Origin: Actinomadura terrae
GTDB lineage: Bacteria > Actinomycetota > Actinomycetes > Streptosporangiales > Streptosporangiaceae
Assembly: GCF_022751215.1 (NCBI RefSeq)
Contig: NZ_JAICDG010000003.1
Location: forward strand, 310,001-374,000
Length of the DNA: 64,000 nucleotides
Reading direction: 5' to 3'
The number at the start of each line of letters is the position of its first letter. Positions within the stretch are counted from its first letter, which is position 1. This document shows positions 1-8,285 of the stretch, piece after piece. The notes below the pieces were generated by a model. That model made no database searches and had not been told where the DNA came from. It was given only the letters and a program-made list of their open reading frames with translations. The position numbers and the translations under genes were made by a program.

Positions 1-1458
1 GTGGTCCGAGAACGGTTCAAGGCGTATCGCGTCGACCCCGTCGGACGGAGTACGGGCACAGTCCGCGACAGTGGTCCGGCTCGTGATGATGAACACGACG
101 GGCCGTCCTTGGTCGGACTCGCGTTCCTGGAATCGGACCACCTGATGGAGATAGTCCGACTGGCTGACTCCCGTTGCTTGGACAAGTTCGTCGAAGCCGT
201 CCAGAATGACGACAGGGAGGGCGCCGCGCGCTGTTCCCGCCAGTTTTGGCCACTTTATTGACTCGCCGGTGGCATCGCGGACGGCGTGCTCAATCTGAGT
301 TTGGAGGTCGACATCAGCCGGGGTCTCGCGGAGCACGACTCGGACAGTCATAAAGTCGTTTGCTGGTAGCCGCGCTGCCAGGACCTGGGTGAGCACCGAC
401 TTTCCCGACCCAGGCTGGCCGAGCAGCAGAAGGGGTCTCTGCGCCGCCTCCGGCGCGGTGAGATGGCCGATCAGTAACTCCTGGAGGTCGTCCCGGACAG
501 GAACGTCCTCCCACCAATCCTCCTTGGTAAGCATGTCGACCTGGCTTGCATACTTCGTACGGTAACGAGGGTTGACGTACGCGGCTTCGAGGTTGGGAAT
601 GACCATTCCGGCGGGTGCGCCATCGGACTCGGACAGCGGACGCTGGAGCCGAGCGCGGTAACGACGGGACAGTGCAGTGCGCTGATCCCCTATGGACTGG
701 TCAGCGGCAATCTTGTCCAGGACCTGCCGGACCCCGATAAGTCCTGTCTGAATTTTGCGGATTTCACTTCGTGTGGCCTCATGGTCAGTCCGGGCCACCC
801 AGAAGCACAGCTCGGGGAAGTCCACCGTGAGCTTTTGAAAATGCTCCTCGAAAAGCCGAACAGCTGCCAAGGGCACATCGATTCTGATATTGTGGCGGAG
901 GCGGCGCTGATCGGTAAATCCTAGCCGGTCCCAGACGGCCAGACCCGTGATAAAGCGCACCAAGTCGTGGCCCAGCTTCTTCTGAAAGCTCAGCAGGTCG
1001 TCCATTAGAATTTCGTAAGGCCTTGCTGGCGTGATCAGCGGGATTTCGGTGCCGGTCAGGCCCGCGACAAGCAGGGGGACGGCGGACGGGTCGCCGCCCG
1101 CTATCGCCACCTGTTCGGCCTTGCTGATCCGCAGTTCCCGGACGTCGAACGGAAGGTCCACCTCCGCCACGGCCTCGAAGAACGCCGTGACCACCAGCAC
1201 GCGCTGGGCAGCCGCCAACAGCTCGGTCCGATCGGTGCGGCCGAGGCCGCGCTTCTTCGCCACGAGCCCCCGGACGAGGTCGTGCCCGTGCCGGAAAAGC
1301 TCGCCCTTGGCGTCGAAGAGGCTGAGTGCGAAGGTGCTGCCGCCGCCGGTCGCGGCCAGCAGCAGGCCGCCGGTCAGGCGGTCGAGCGCGGTGACGATCT
1401 TACTTTCGCCGCCGCCGAGCAGTCGGACGGCGTCGGCGTAGGTGAGTCCGCGGGCCAC
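1..1458 (-). CDS. NACHT-type STAND NTPase with helical N-terminal domain (3' end missing)
   Basis: The gene runs leftwards off the window edge, so only the first 486 residues are visible. The start is the GTG at 1458, preceded by GGAG five bases upstream. Residues about 1-110 form an all-helical domain that opens with a GLTYADAVRLLGG motif. From memory this resembles the NNH7-type N-terminal helical domain of actinobacterial NACHT proteins. A second helical region follows, then a P-loop NTPase with Walker A GQPGSGKS at residues 347-354 and a Walker B LPVVILDGFDEL near 412-423, then a sensor-like VVFIITSR. NACHT/STAND proteins of this build are predicted intracellular switches in conflict or phage defence. 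The C-terminal sensor (repeats) lies outside the window, so what it detects is unknown. The assignment to the NACHT clan is firm; the defence role is inference. Confidence 0.85.
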   Translation of the reverse strand, partial: MARGLTYADAVRLLGGGESKIVTALDRLTGGLLLAATGGGSTFALSLFDAKGELFRHGHDLVRGLVAKKRGLGRTDRTELLAAAQRVLVVTAFFEAVAEVDLPFDVRELRISKAEQVAIAGGDPSAVPLLVAGLTGTEIPLITPARPYEILMDDLLSFQKKLGHDLVRFITGLAVWDRLGFTDQRRLRHNIRIDVPLAAVRLFEEHFQKLTVDFPELCFWVARTDHEATRSEIRKIQTGLIGVRQVLDKIAADQSIGDQRTALSRRYRARLQRPLSESDGAPAGMVIPNLEAAYVNPRYRTKYASQVDMLTKEDWWEDVPVRDDLQELLIGHLTAPEAAQRPLLLLGQPGSGKSVLTQVLAARLPANDFMTVRVVLRETPADVDLQTQIEHAVRDATGESIKWPKLAGTARGALPVVILDGFDELVQATGVSQSDYLHQVVRFQERESDQGRPVVFIITSRTTVADCARTPSDGVDAIRLEPFSDH

Positions 1459-1607
1459 ATGCGCTCCAGGGGGCGAGGGAGGGAAGGCACTCGTCCATCG
1501 TCCCGAAAGGGCCCACCATTAATCCGGCGAATCACCGACCACCCCTGGCCGCATCCCCCCGCCGGGGATGGGCCGTCGCGATCCGGTGGGGTGGCATCGT
1601 CGAGATC

Positions 1608-1919
1608 TCAGGTGCTGAGGAGGGTGGTGACGAGGGCAACGACCACTGACGCGGTCGCGGCCAAAAGGGACAACAGGGTCATGGTGTGGCGGAAGCGCTT
1701 GTCGAGATAGGCGTGGGTTACCTGGTTGCGCTCGGCGGAGGTGATGCGGTCGTCGAGGTCGGCGATGTGGCGGATGTGGCCGCGGGCCTGCTGCTCGTGC
1801 AGTTCGATGCGCTGGAGGAGCAGTGCGAACTGGCCCTCCAGGTTGGCGATCTGCACGTCGAGGTCGCGGCGCAGCTCCGCCAGCGCCAGCTCCAGGGTGA
1901 ACGGTCCATCCTCGGTCAC
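1608..1919 (-). CDS. small coiled-coil protein with C-terminal membrane anchor
   Basis: A 103-residue protein starting at GTG 1919, with a purine-rich AGGAAGGGG about ten bases upstream. Residues about 8-70 are highly charged, with heptad-like Leu/Ile spacing that predicts a coiled coil. Residues about 79-102 are one hydrophobic helix ending at the C-terminus, so it is a tail-anchored membrane protein. The architecture recalls phage XhlA-like or small actinobacterial coiled-coil membrane proteins, but no family was recognised. It is divergent from the XRE regulator gene at 2099, with the palindrome cluster between them, which suggests the regulator may control it. Function unknown. Confidence 0.6.
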   Translation of the reverse strand: MTEDGPFTLELALAELRRDLDVQIANLEGQFALLLQRIELHEQQARGHIRHIADLDDRITSAERNQVTHAYLDKRFRHTMTLLSLLAATASVVVALVTTLLST

Positions 1920-1996
1920 GGCGATCGGGCCCCTTCCTGTAGGGGGTTCCCGCCGGCAATCCGGTCCGCCGGCGGCGGACCCACTTCCAGAGTAGG

Positions 1997-2088
1997 AACT
2001 TACCAGTAACTTATCAAGAGTGAACCGGTAAGTTATGGAAATCTTGACGAAGGGAAGTTTCTGCCTTCGGTTACTGGATGTTCCATAA
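1997..2088. promoter_or_regulatory. nested palindromic operator region upstream of the XRE regulator
   Basis: AT-rich for this genome and full of matched inverted half-sites: AACTTACC (1997-2004) with GGTAAGTT (2027-2034), CCAGTAA (2003-2009) with TTACTGG (2071-2077), and TTATGGAA (2033-2040) with TTCCATAA (2081-2088). The last half-site overlaps a CATAAT hexamer (2084-2089) that could be the -10 of the regulator gene. The arrangement fits autoregulation by the XRE protein encoded at 2099. The pairings are read directly from the sequence; the binding is inferred. Confidence 0.5.
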
Positions 2089-2098
2089 TGTTTCCGTC

Positions 2099-2497
2099 AT
2101 GCTGGGCAACATGGCGGGAGAGCTGGACCGGGAGCGGGTCGCCAAGTACGTGGTGGCCCGGCGCGGATCGCTCGGCCTGACCCAGGAACAGCTTGCCGAG
2201 CGGGCCGGGGTGACGGTCAAGACGATTTACAACCTGGAGGCGGGCGACCGGTGGCCGCAGGCGCGGACCCGGAGTGCCATCGAGGACACCTTGCAGTGGC
2301 GCGGCGGTGACCTGGTTCGCATTGGGGAGGGGCTGGAGCCGCTCGGTGTGCCGGACGGCGACGGGCCCGAGGAGGCGCTCCGCGAGCTCGCGGAGCTCAA
2401 CGCCTACTTCGCCGACCTGCGGGCCGACGCGGGGGACAAGCGGCGCATGGCCCTGACGTTCCTGCGCGCGCTGTATGGGGAACCCGGCGGCCGATAG
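2099..2497 (+). CDS. XRE-family helix-turn-helix regulator
   Basis: The start chosen is ATG 2099, giving 132 residues; ATG 2078 (139 residues) and ATG 2135-like alternatives downstream such as the Met-Ala-Gly-Glu start at 2111 are possible. None has a clear Shine-Dalgarno, and a CATAAT -10 ten bases upstream of 2099 suggests a leaderless transcript. The N-terminal half is a Cro/C1-type HTH (VARRGSLGLTQEQLAERAGV, then VKTIYNLEAG). The remainder is acidic and helical and may be a dimerisation or ligand region. It is likely a local autoregulator acting on the palindromes upstream and on the divergent small membrane gene. Confidence 0.8.
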   Translation: MLGNMAGELDRERVAKYVVARRGSLGLTQEQLAERAGVTVKTIYNLEAGDRWPQARTRSAIEDTLQWRGGDLVRIGEGLEPLGVPDGDGPEEALRELAELNAYFADLRADAGDKRRMALTFLRALYGEPGGR

Positions 2498-2620
2498 GTT
2501 TTTGTGGCTCTGTGAGTTTTCCGGTACTGACCGGTTGTTGCGGGCTCTGGCGCGTGGGGAACACTAGGAATGCCGGGGCGGTTCAGGAACGTCCCCGCTC
2601 CCTGTGAAAGAAGGACGGCG

Positions 2621-2914
2621 ATGCGCTCCACCCGTGGCAATGGCGTGACCGGGGCCCTTGCCGCCAGCGTCGTCGCGGCCGGCGCGGGTGGTGCCGCCGC
2701 CGTCGCCGCGCTCGACGGGCGGACGGAACTGCTCGTCCTCATCAACATCGGCCTCGTCATCGCCGGTGCCGCCCTGTCGCTGGTATCGGTGCATCTGGTC
2801 CGCGACGTCAGGGAGCAGCAGCGGCGGATCCTGCGGCATCTGGAGATCCAGACCCGCGTCATCCGCAACGCCGCCCGCGCCGCCGCCGCCGACCATCACG
2901 ACGAATCCCGCTGA
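2621..2914 (+). CDS. small two-helix membrane protein
   Basis: A 97-residue protein starting at ATG 2621, preceded by AGAAGGA. A short basic N-terminus leads into an Ala/Gly-rich hydrophobic helix (about residues 9-29) and a second one (about 36-58). A basic, helical cytoplasmic tail (REQQRRILRHLEIQTRVI) follows and could form a coiled coil. No family was recognised. It stands alone between the XRE gene and the convergent DUF1906 gene. Function unknown. Confidence 0.6.
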   Translation: MRSTRGNGVTGALAASVVAAGAGGAAAVAALDGRTELLVLINIGLVIAGAALSLVSVHLVRDVREQQRRILRHLEIQTRVIRNAARAAAADHHDESR

Positions 2915-2941
2915 CCGGGCCGGACCGGGCGCTCGGACGGG

Positions 2942-3556
2942 CTAGCCGGGCTTGTCGTCCTTCCCGGGGGAGGCGCCGACGCGCCACTGCCCGTAGTCGT
3001 GGTCCATCGCGCGGTCGTAATCGAGGTCGACACCGTTGATCACGTGGTCGTTGGAGTACTGCTGGAGTTGGGCGCGGCCGTCCCATTTGCCTCCCGACCA
3101 GGCGTAGGTCTGCCACCCGTAGGTGATCTTCCCCGCGTCGAACGCGCGGTTGATCGGGCCGTGCCCGGCGTAGAGGCCGACGCGGTCCCGGCCGAGGACG
3201 GAGGCGGCGCCGTCCAGGTAGGCGTTGATCTCGTCCTGCTGGCCGGACGTCGCGTCGAAGTCGACCGCGAAGTAGACGGGACGGTCGTCGGGCATGCCGC
3301 ACGCGGTGGCCTGCTCGGCGGCGTCCTTCGCGTCCGCCTCGCCGGCGTCGCGTCCGCCGAGCGCGCGCGAGGCGGTGGACTCCCAGACGGCCACGAGCCA
3401 GATGCCCGCCTCCGACAGTTCCTCCGCCTCCGAGCGGGTCAGGTTCTTGCCGGTCTTGTCGTGTGAGAGGTAGCGGCACACGAACTTCACGCCGGCCTTC
3501 TGTAGCGCGGCGGCGCCGGGGCGTCCCCACGCGTAGTCGACGCCGAAGACGGCCAT
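2942..3556 (-). CDS. DUF1906 glycoside hydrolase-like protein
   Basis: A 204-residue protein starting at ATG 3556 with GGAGCACAG just upstream. It begins directly with the TIM-barrel-like domain (FGVDYAWGRPGAAAL, YLSHDKTGKNLT, VYFAVDFD, GLYAGHGPINRAF, LQQYSND, GVDLDYDRA), which is the DUF1906 / Rv2525c-like fold related to GH25-type lysozyme barrels. There is no signal peptide, unlike Rv2525c, which is Tat-exported. It may therefore act in the cytoplasm or need another export route. Proteins of this type are thought to bind or hydrolyse cell-wall carbohydrates, but the enzymatic activity is not established for the family. Confidence 0.85.
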   Translation of the reverse strand: MAVFGVDYAWGRPGAAALQKAGVKFVCRYLSHDKTGKNLTRSEAEELSEAGIWLVAVWESTASRALGGRDAGEADAKDAAEQATACGMPDDRPVYFAVDFDATSGQQDEINAYLDGAASVLGRDRVGLYAGHGPINRAFDAGKITYGWQTYAWSGGKWDGRAQLQQYSNDHVINGVDLDYDRAMDHDYGQWRVGASPGKDDKPG

Positions 3557-3720
3557 CTGTGCTCCATGCGCGAGATCAGGGGGCGGTTCGGGAGGCGGAA
3601 TCGGGGGCGAGACCAGGTCATCGTCGGGTCAAGCGATGGTCACATCACAGTCGCAGAGAGTCACCGGCGCTGTCCCTTCCTCTGGCAGCCACGATCACGA
3701 TGCGTGACGACACGCCGACG

Positions 3721-3734
3721 TGGCGCTAGCGCCA
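3721..3734. repeat. perfect 14-bp palindrome upstream of the DUF11 gene
   Basis: TGGCGCTAGCGCCA reads identically on both strands and lies 61 bases before the TTG start of the surface protein gene. It sits in the 238-base gap between 3557 and 3794, which holds no other recognisable feature. It could be an operator; no regulator can be assigned. Confidence 0.35.
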
Positions 3735-3794
3735 GGCCCGGCCGGTCGCTACAACGGACATCGTCAGTAAAACCGCAGGTCACCGGGGGGAACA

Positions 3795-5213
3795 TTGTTC
3801 GGGAAGGTGAGGGGTCGCGCCGGGGCGCGGGGGTTCGTGCTGCTGGCGGCGGCTCCGCTGCTCGGAGTCGCTCCGATGCAGGACGCGAACGGCGGGACCC
3901 TCGCCGAGGGGCCGGGGCCCGCCGCGCACAACGCGCGCTCGGACGACCAGCACGCGGACGAGCAGCATTCGGACGACCAGCAGTCGGGGCCGGGCACGCC
4001 CAAGCCCCCCGCCAAGCCGAAGGCCGAGCCCGCGTCCAAACCGAAGCCCAAGAGCGAGCCGCAGCCCAGGCCCAACCCCAAGCAGGGCGCCGGTGAGGCC
4101 GTCAGGCTCAGCATGGTCGGTCCGGGTAGCACGGTTGTTCCTGGTAGGGCGTACAACTGGCCGTTCGCGGTGACCGTCCAAGCCCAGGCCAAGGGTGCCC
4201 AGGCGCATCGCGCGGTGCTCCGGGTGACGCTTCCCAAGACGCTGAAGTTCGTGTCCGGCCAGTCGAACTGCGCGGTCGGCAAGGACCGGAAGGTCGTCTG
4301 CCGTCTGGGCGTCCTCAAACCGGGGCAGACCGTCCCGGGAGTGCTGCGGGCGAAGGTGGCCGAGCACGCCAGGGCCGGACAGACGATCATGCCGGACGCC
4401 ACCGTGACCTGGGGCACGGCCCGGGCGAGGCAGGCGTTCCCGGCGTCGCGCGTCGCGCGCACGGTCGATCTCGTCATGTCGAAGAAGGCGCCCGCGAAGG
4501 CGCGGGCCGGGACAGCGATCCGCTACGTGATGCGGGTGCGCAACCTCGGTCCGTCCACCGCCGAGAACGTGGTCGTCCGGACGCGCGGGCACGCCAAACT
4601 GATCGGGCCCGACAACGCGTGCGCCACGCGGCGCGCGGGTTACGCATGCGCGGTCGGCTCGTTGCGGCCCGGCGAGTCGCGGACGCTGCGCACCAAGGTC
4701 ATGCCGGACGCGAGCGCCAGGGCCGGGACGACGCTGGAGTCGCCGTCCACCGCCACGACGTCCACGATCGACGTCAACACCGCCAACAACCGGGCCGTGG
4801 CGCGCACCAGGATCACCGCCGCGCCAGGCAAGTCGGCCGGGAAGGGCAAGTCGACCGGGAAGGGCAGGCCCACCCCCGCCGACGGCTCGACGGGCGCGAG
4901 CAGGCCCACCGGCCACGGCGGCGCCGACCTCCATGGCGACGCCGACATCGACGACACCACCGGCGCCGACGAGACCACCGAGGAGACCTCGCAGGCCGTC
5001 GCCCCGGCCGCGCGGGACGGCATGGCCGTCCGGCCGCTGGCGTACGCGGCCGGACGCCCGGCGCGCACGCCGAAGGCGGCGGGCGGGATCTCGCTGACCG
5101 GGACCCGCACCGGCACGATCGTGGAGATCGCGGTCGTGATGGTCGGGGCCGGGTTCGTGCTGACCCGTCTCGGTCGCCGCCGTCGCCGCAGCCGCGCGGA
5201 CGACCGGGGCTGA
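3795..5213 (+). CDS. secreted DUF11-repeat surface protein with C-terminal anchor
   Basis: A 472-residue protein starting at TTG 3795, with a run of six G five bases upstream. A basic N-terminus and hydrophobic stretch (residues about 3-28) form a Sec signal. Then comes a low-complexity spacer rich in Asp/Gln/His and Pro/Lys (about 45-100). Two DUF11-like immunoglobulin-fold repeats follow (about 105-220 and 222-335), each with the typical Asn-Cys and LKPGQT or LRPGES turns. A Gly/Thr/Asp-rich linker precedes a single transmembrane helix (about 442-460) and a final Arg-rich stop-transfer tail. This is the layout of a wall-spanning adhesin or stalk protein. No sortase LPxTG box was seen; only a weak SLTGT occurs before the helix. 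Confidence 0.8.
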   Translation: MFGKVRGRAGARGFVLLAAAPLLGVAPMQDANGGTLAEGPGPAAHNARSDDQHADEQHSDDQQSGPGTPKPPAKPKAEPASKPKPKSEPQPRPNPKQGAGEAVRLSMVGPGSTVVPGRAYNWPFAVTVQAQAKGAQAHRAVLRVTLPKTLKFVSGQSNCAVGKDRKVVCRLGVLKPGQTVPGVLRAKVAEHARAGQTIMPDATVTWGTARARQAFPASRVARTVDLVMSKKAPAKARAGTAIRYVMRVRNLGPSTAENVVVRTRGHAKLIGPDNACATRRAGYACAVGSLRPGESRTLRTKVMPDASARAGTTLESPSTATTSTIDVNTANNRAVARTRITAAPGKSAGKGKSTGKGRPTPADGSTGASRPTGHGGADLHGDADIDDTTGADETTEETSQAVAPAARDGMAVRPLAYAAGRPARTPKAAGGISLTGTRTGTIVEIAVVMVGAGFVLTRLGRRRRRSRADDRG

Positions 5214-5263
5214 TGGAACCGCCGCGTTGACGTCCGGGCACGGGTTCGTACGAGGATGGGCCC

Positions 5264-6190
5264 ATGCGACTTCGGATTTTCACAGAACCCCAGCAGGGGG
5301 CGAGCTACGAGACCCAGCTGGCGGTCGCGAAGGCGGCGGAGGACCTCGGTTTCGACGCCTTCTTCCGTTCTGACCACTATCTGGTCATGGGCGGCGGCAC
5401 CGGCGAGCCGGGGCCGACCGACTCGTGGGTGACGCTGGGTGCGCTGGCCCGCGAGACGAGCCGGATCAGGCTCGGCACGCTCGTGACGGCCGGGACGTTC
5501 CGGCTGCCCGGCCCGCTCGCGATCGCCGTCGCGCAGGTCGACCAGATGAGCGGCGGCCGCGTCGACGTCGGGCTCGGGACCGGCTGGTACGAGCAAGAGC
5601 ACACCGCGTACGGGATCCCGTTCCCGAGCCTCGGCGAGCGGTTCGCCCGGCTGGAGGAGCAGCTCCAGGTGGTGACGGGGCTGTGGCGGACGCCGCCCGG
5701 CGAGACGTTCTCGTTCTCGGGCGAGTACTACACGGTGGCCGACTCGCCCGCGCTGCCCAAGCCCGTCCGCCCGGAGGGGCCGCCGGTGATCATCGGTGGG
5801 ACCGGCGCCCGGCGGACGCCGAGGATCGCCGCCCGGTACGCCGACGAGTACAACGTCCCGTTCAACGTCCCGGAGGACACCGGCGCGGCCTACGAGCGGA
5901 TCCGCGAGGCGTGCCGGGAGCAGGGGCGGACCCGGCCGCTCGTCTACTCCGCCGCGCAGGTCGTGTGCTGCGGACGCGACGAGGCCGAGGTCCGGCGCCG
6001 CGCCGACGCCATCGGCCGGGACGCGGACGACATGCGGCGGGAGGGGCTCGCGGGGACGCCGGCCGAGATCGTCGACAAGATCGGCCGGTTCGCCGAGCTG
6101 GGCGCCGAGTGCGTGTACCTCCAGGTCCTCGACCTGAGCGATCTGGAGCACCTGGAGCTGATCGCGGCGGAGGTCCTCGCCAAGGTCTGA
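5264..6190 (+). CDS. LLM-class F420-dependent oxidoreductase
   Basis: A 308-residue luciferase-like monooxygenase-fold protein starting at ATG 5264 after GAGGATG. The typical segments are present: LGFDAFFRSDHYL, TSRIRLGTLVTAGTFRLPGPLAIAV, GRVDVGLGTGWYEQEH, PVIIGGTGARRTPRIAARYADEYN. These fit the actinobacterial F420-dependent branch (TIGR03560-like), which reduces or oxidises small organic substrates with coenzyme F420 in the cytoplasm. The substrate is unknown. It appears monocistronic, with a large terminator hairpin downstream at 6226-6285 shared with the convergent exporter gene. Confidence 0.85.
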   Translation: MRLRIFTEPQQGASYETQLAVAKAAEDLGFDAFFRSDHYLVMGGGTGEPGPTDSWVTLGALARETSRIRLGTLVTAGTFRLPGPLAIAVAQVDQMSGGRVDVGLGTGWYEQEHTAYGIPFPSLGERFARLEEQLQVVTGLWRTPPGETFSFSGEYYTVADSPALPKPVRPEGPPVIIGGTGARRTPRIAARYADEYNVPFNVPEDTGAAYERIREACREQGRTRPLVYSAAQVVCCGRDEAEVRRRADAIGRDADDMRREGLAGTPAEIVDKIGRFAELGAECVYLQVLDLSDLEHLELIAAEVLAKV

Positions 6191-6225
6191 CGCCCGGACG
6201 CCCCGGGACGTAGGTGAAACGAGAA

Positions 6226-6285
6226 GGCCCGCGGTCGGGGGTCGCGCGTTCCGTGATCTGGAACGCCGCGCCTCCGCCGCGGGCC
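6226..6285. terminator. bidirectional terminator hairpin
   Basis: GGCCCGCGG (6226-6234) pairs with CCGCGGGCC (6277-6285) and encloses an inner hairpin, GTTCC with GGAAC. It lies between two convergent genes and is followed by GTTTC. The uridine tract is weak, as is usual in actinobacteria. Confidence 0.6.
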
Positions 6286-6387
6286 GTTTCCCTTCCGGGG
6301 TTGCCGGGACGGGGATCTCCGGTGCCCGCCACCGGGGCCGGAGAGCGCCGAGCCGGGAGCCGCCGGAAACCCGGGAGCCGCCGGGGG

Positions 6388-8133
6388 TTACGCCCCGGCC
6401 GGTGCCTCGACACTGGTCGCGGGGGTCTGGGCGGAGTCGTCCTCCTCCTCCGGGCGGGCGTACCGGGGGAGGAGGAACGCCACGACGATCGTGAGGGCGA
6501 GCAGCCCGACCTCGATCCACAGCGTGATCTTCATGGCGTCGCCGAAGCCGGTCTTCGCCGTCCGCTCGCCCTCGTCCGCGACCGCCTTCTGGATCGCGCC
6601 CGCCGACTGCGGCGCGGCGGCGATCGCGGCCCTGACCTCGCCCTCCAGCCGGCCGCAGGACGCGGGGACGGCGACGGCGTCCTTGGCGGTCGCGCGGTCG
6701 CGGCCGCAGTCGTGCAGGCCGGTGACGACCCGGTCCTGGAGCGGAGCGGGGACGGACGCGGCGGCGAGCCGTCCGCGCAGCGCGGTCGCGCCGTCGTCGG
6801 CGGCGGTGGCCACGTGCCCGCCGAGCAGCCCGAAGAAGATCGTCCCGAGCACGGCCGCGCCGAGCGCGCTGCCGAGCTGCTGGATCGCGGTGAGCGTGCC
6901 GCCCGCCGAGCCGGTCTCCTCCGGCTCGACGCCCGCGAGGACGATGTCGAAGAACGGCGCCATCAGCAGCCCCATGCCGAGGCCGACGACGAGCAGCGCC
7001 GGGGTGAGCTGCCACGGCGTGACGTCGACGCCCGCGACCTGGAGCGTTCCGACCAGCCCGGCGACACCGCCCGCCATGATGAGCGCGCCGCCCTGGATGA
7101 CCTTGCGGCCGAACCGCTGCACCGGCTGGGAGACCACGAAGCCGATGACGATGCCCACGGACCAGGGGATCTGCGCCAGGCCGGCCTTGAGCGGCGAGTA
7201 GCCGAGCCCGAGCTGGAAGTAGAGGGCGAGCGCGAGCGCGATGCCCGCCATGCCGGTGAAGAACACCACGCCGACGACCAGGCCGCCGGTGAAGCCGCGC
7301 TTGCGGAACAGGCTCGGGACGATCAGCGGGTCGCCGCCCGCGCGCTGCTTGCGGCTCTCGTACCAGGCGAACACGGCCCAGACGGCGAGCGAGGCGGCCA
7401 TGAGCGCGAACGTCCAGGCGGGCCAGTCCAGCTCGCGGCCCTGGACGAGCGGGTAGATCAGCAGCCCGGCGCCCACGGCGGCCAGCAGGGCGCCGACGAG
7501 GTCGAGCCGCGTCGCGTGCTCGGAGCGCCCGGCGGGCAGGAACTTCAGCCCGGCGAGGACGGCCGCGATACCGAGCGGCAGGTTGATCAGGAAGATCATG
7601 CGCCAGCCGGTGCCGAAGAGGTCGGCGTCGATCAGCCAGCCGGCCAGCACCGGCCCGCCGACCGAGGACAGGCCCATGACCGGCCCGAACGTGCTGAACG
7701 CCGCGCCCATCTCCTTCGGCGTGAACATCTGCTTGATCATGCCGATGCCCTGCGGCAGCATCAGCGCGCCGAACAGGCCCTGGAGCACCCGGGAGCCGAT
7801 CAGCATCCCGGGCGAGCCGGAGACGCCGCACAGCAGCGAGCCCACCGTGAACCCGGCGGCGCCGATGAGGAAGATCTGCTTGCGCCCGTACAGGTCGCCG
7901 AGCCGCCCGCCGGTGATGAGGCCGACCGCCATGGCGAGGGTGTATCCGGCGGCGAGCCACTGGATGGTGCTCGCGGAGCCGCCGAGGTCGGCGCGGATCG
8001 TGGGCGACGCGATGTTGGTGATCAGCGCGTCCAGCATGTCCATGATCTCCGCCGCGAGGATCACGAACAGGGCCGCCCAGCGCCAGCGGTAGCCCGCCTC
8101 CGCGCTCGGCGTGGTCGCCGGTGTCTCGGTCAT
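6388..8133 (-). CDS. DHA2-family MFS multidrug exporter
   Basis: A 581-residue membrane protein starting at ATG 8133 with GGAGGA upstream. It has about 14 hydrophobic helices and MFS signature segments: the loop-2 motif GGRLGDLYGRKQIFLIG, SRVLQGLFGALMLPQGIGM near helix 4, and the helix-5 motif SSVGGPVLAGWL. This places it in the DHA2 (EmrB/QacA-like) proton antiporters that export drugs or natural products. A soluble helical insert lies at about residues 455-535, followed by one more helix. It is transcribed divergently from the TetR gene, with repeated operators between them, so substrate-induced derepression is very likely. The substrate is unknown. Confidence 0.9.
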   Translation of the reverse strand: MTETPATTPSAEAGYRWRWAALFVILAAEIMDMLDALITNIASPTIRADLGGSASTIQWLAAGYTLAMAVGLITGGRLGDLYGRKQIFLIGAAGFTVGSLLCGVSGSPGMLIGSRVLQGLFGALMLPQGIGMIKQMFTPKEMGAAFSTFGPVMGLSSVGGPVLAGWLIDADLFGTGWRMIFLINLPLGIAAVLAGLKFLPAGRSEHATRLDLVGALLAAVGAGLLIYPLVQGRELDWPAWTFALMAASLAVWAVFAWYESRKQRAGGDPLIVPSLFRKRGFTGGLVVGVVFFTGMAGIALALALYFQLGLGYSPLKAGLAQIPWSVGIVIGFVVSQPVQRFGRKVIQGGALIMAGGVAGLVGTLQVAGVDVTPWQLTPALLVVGLGMGLLMAPFFDIVLAGVEPEETGSAGGTLTAIQQLGSALGAAVLGTIFFGLLGGHVATAADDGATALRGRLAAASVPAPLQDRVVTGLHDCGRDRATAKDAVAVPASCGRLEGEVRAAIAAAPQSAGAIQKAVADEGERTAKTGFGDAMKITLWIEVGLLALTIVVAFLLPRYARPEEEDDSAQTPATSVEAPAGA

Positions 8134-8147
8134 GGGTCCTCCGGGGG

Positions 8148-8220
8148 GAACAGCGTTCGTTCGGTGCGAACACTGTTTTAAGTGCGAACAGCGTTCGTGT
8201 CAAGTACGATGTTCGTGTTC
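8148..8220. promoter_or_regulatory. repeated TetR operator sites between exporter and repressor genes
   Basis: The palindrome GAAC-N3-GTTY occurs three times: GAACAGCGTTC at 8148-8158, GAACACTGTTT at 8168-8178 and GAACAGCGTTC at 8186-8196. They are followed by a degenerate cluster (TACGATGTTCGTGTTCGTACG) at 8206-8226. Centres are 18-20 bases apart. The position in the divergent promoter region fits binding by the TetR protein encoded at 8286. Confidence 0.7.
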
Positions 8221-8285
8221 GTACGCTGAAGACGATATATCTCGATTCCCCGCTGTCAAGATGTATCGCGAGTTTGGAGGCCGCC

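Noticed and set aside
8121..8285. Upstream extension of the TetR gene
   Set aside because: It reads through the operator repeats, while GTG 8286 has GGAGG at ideal spacing.
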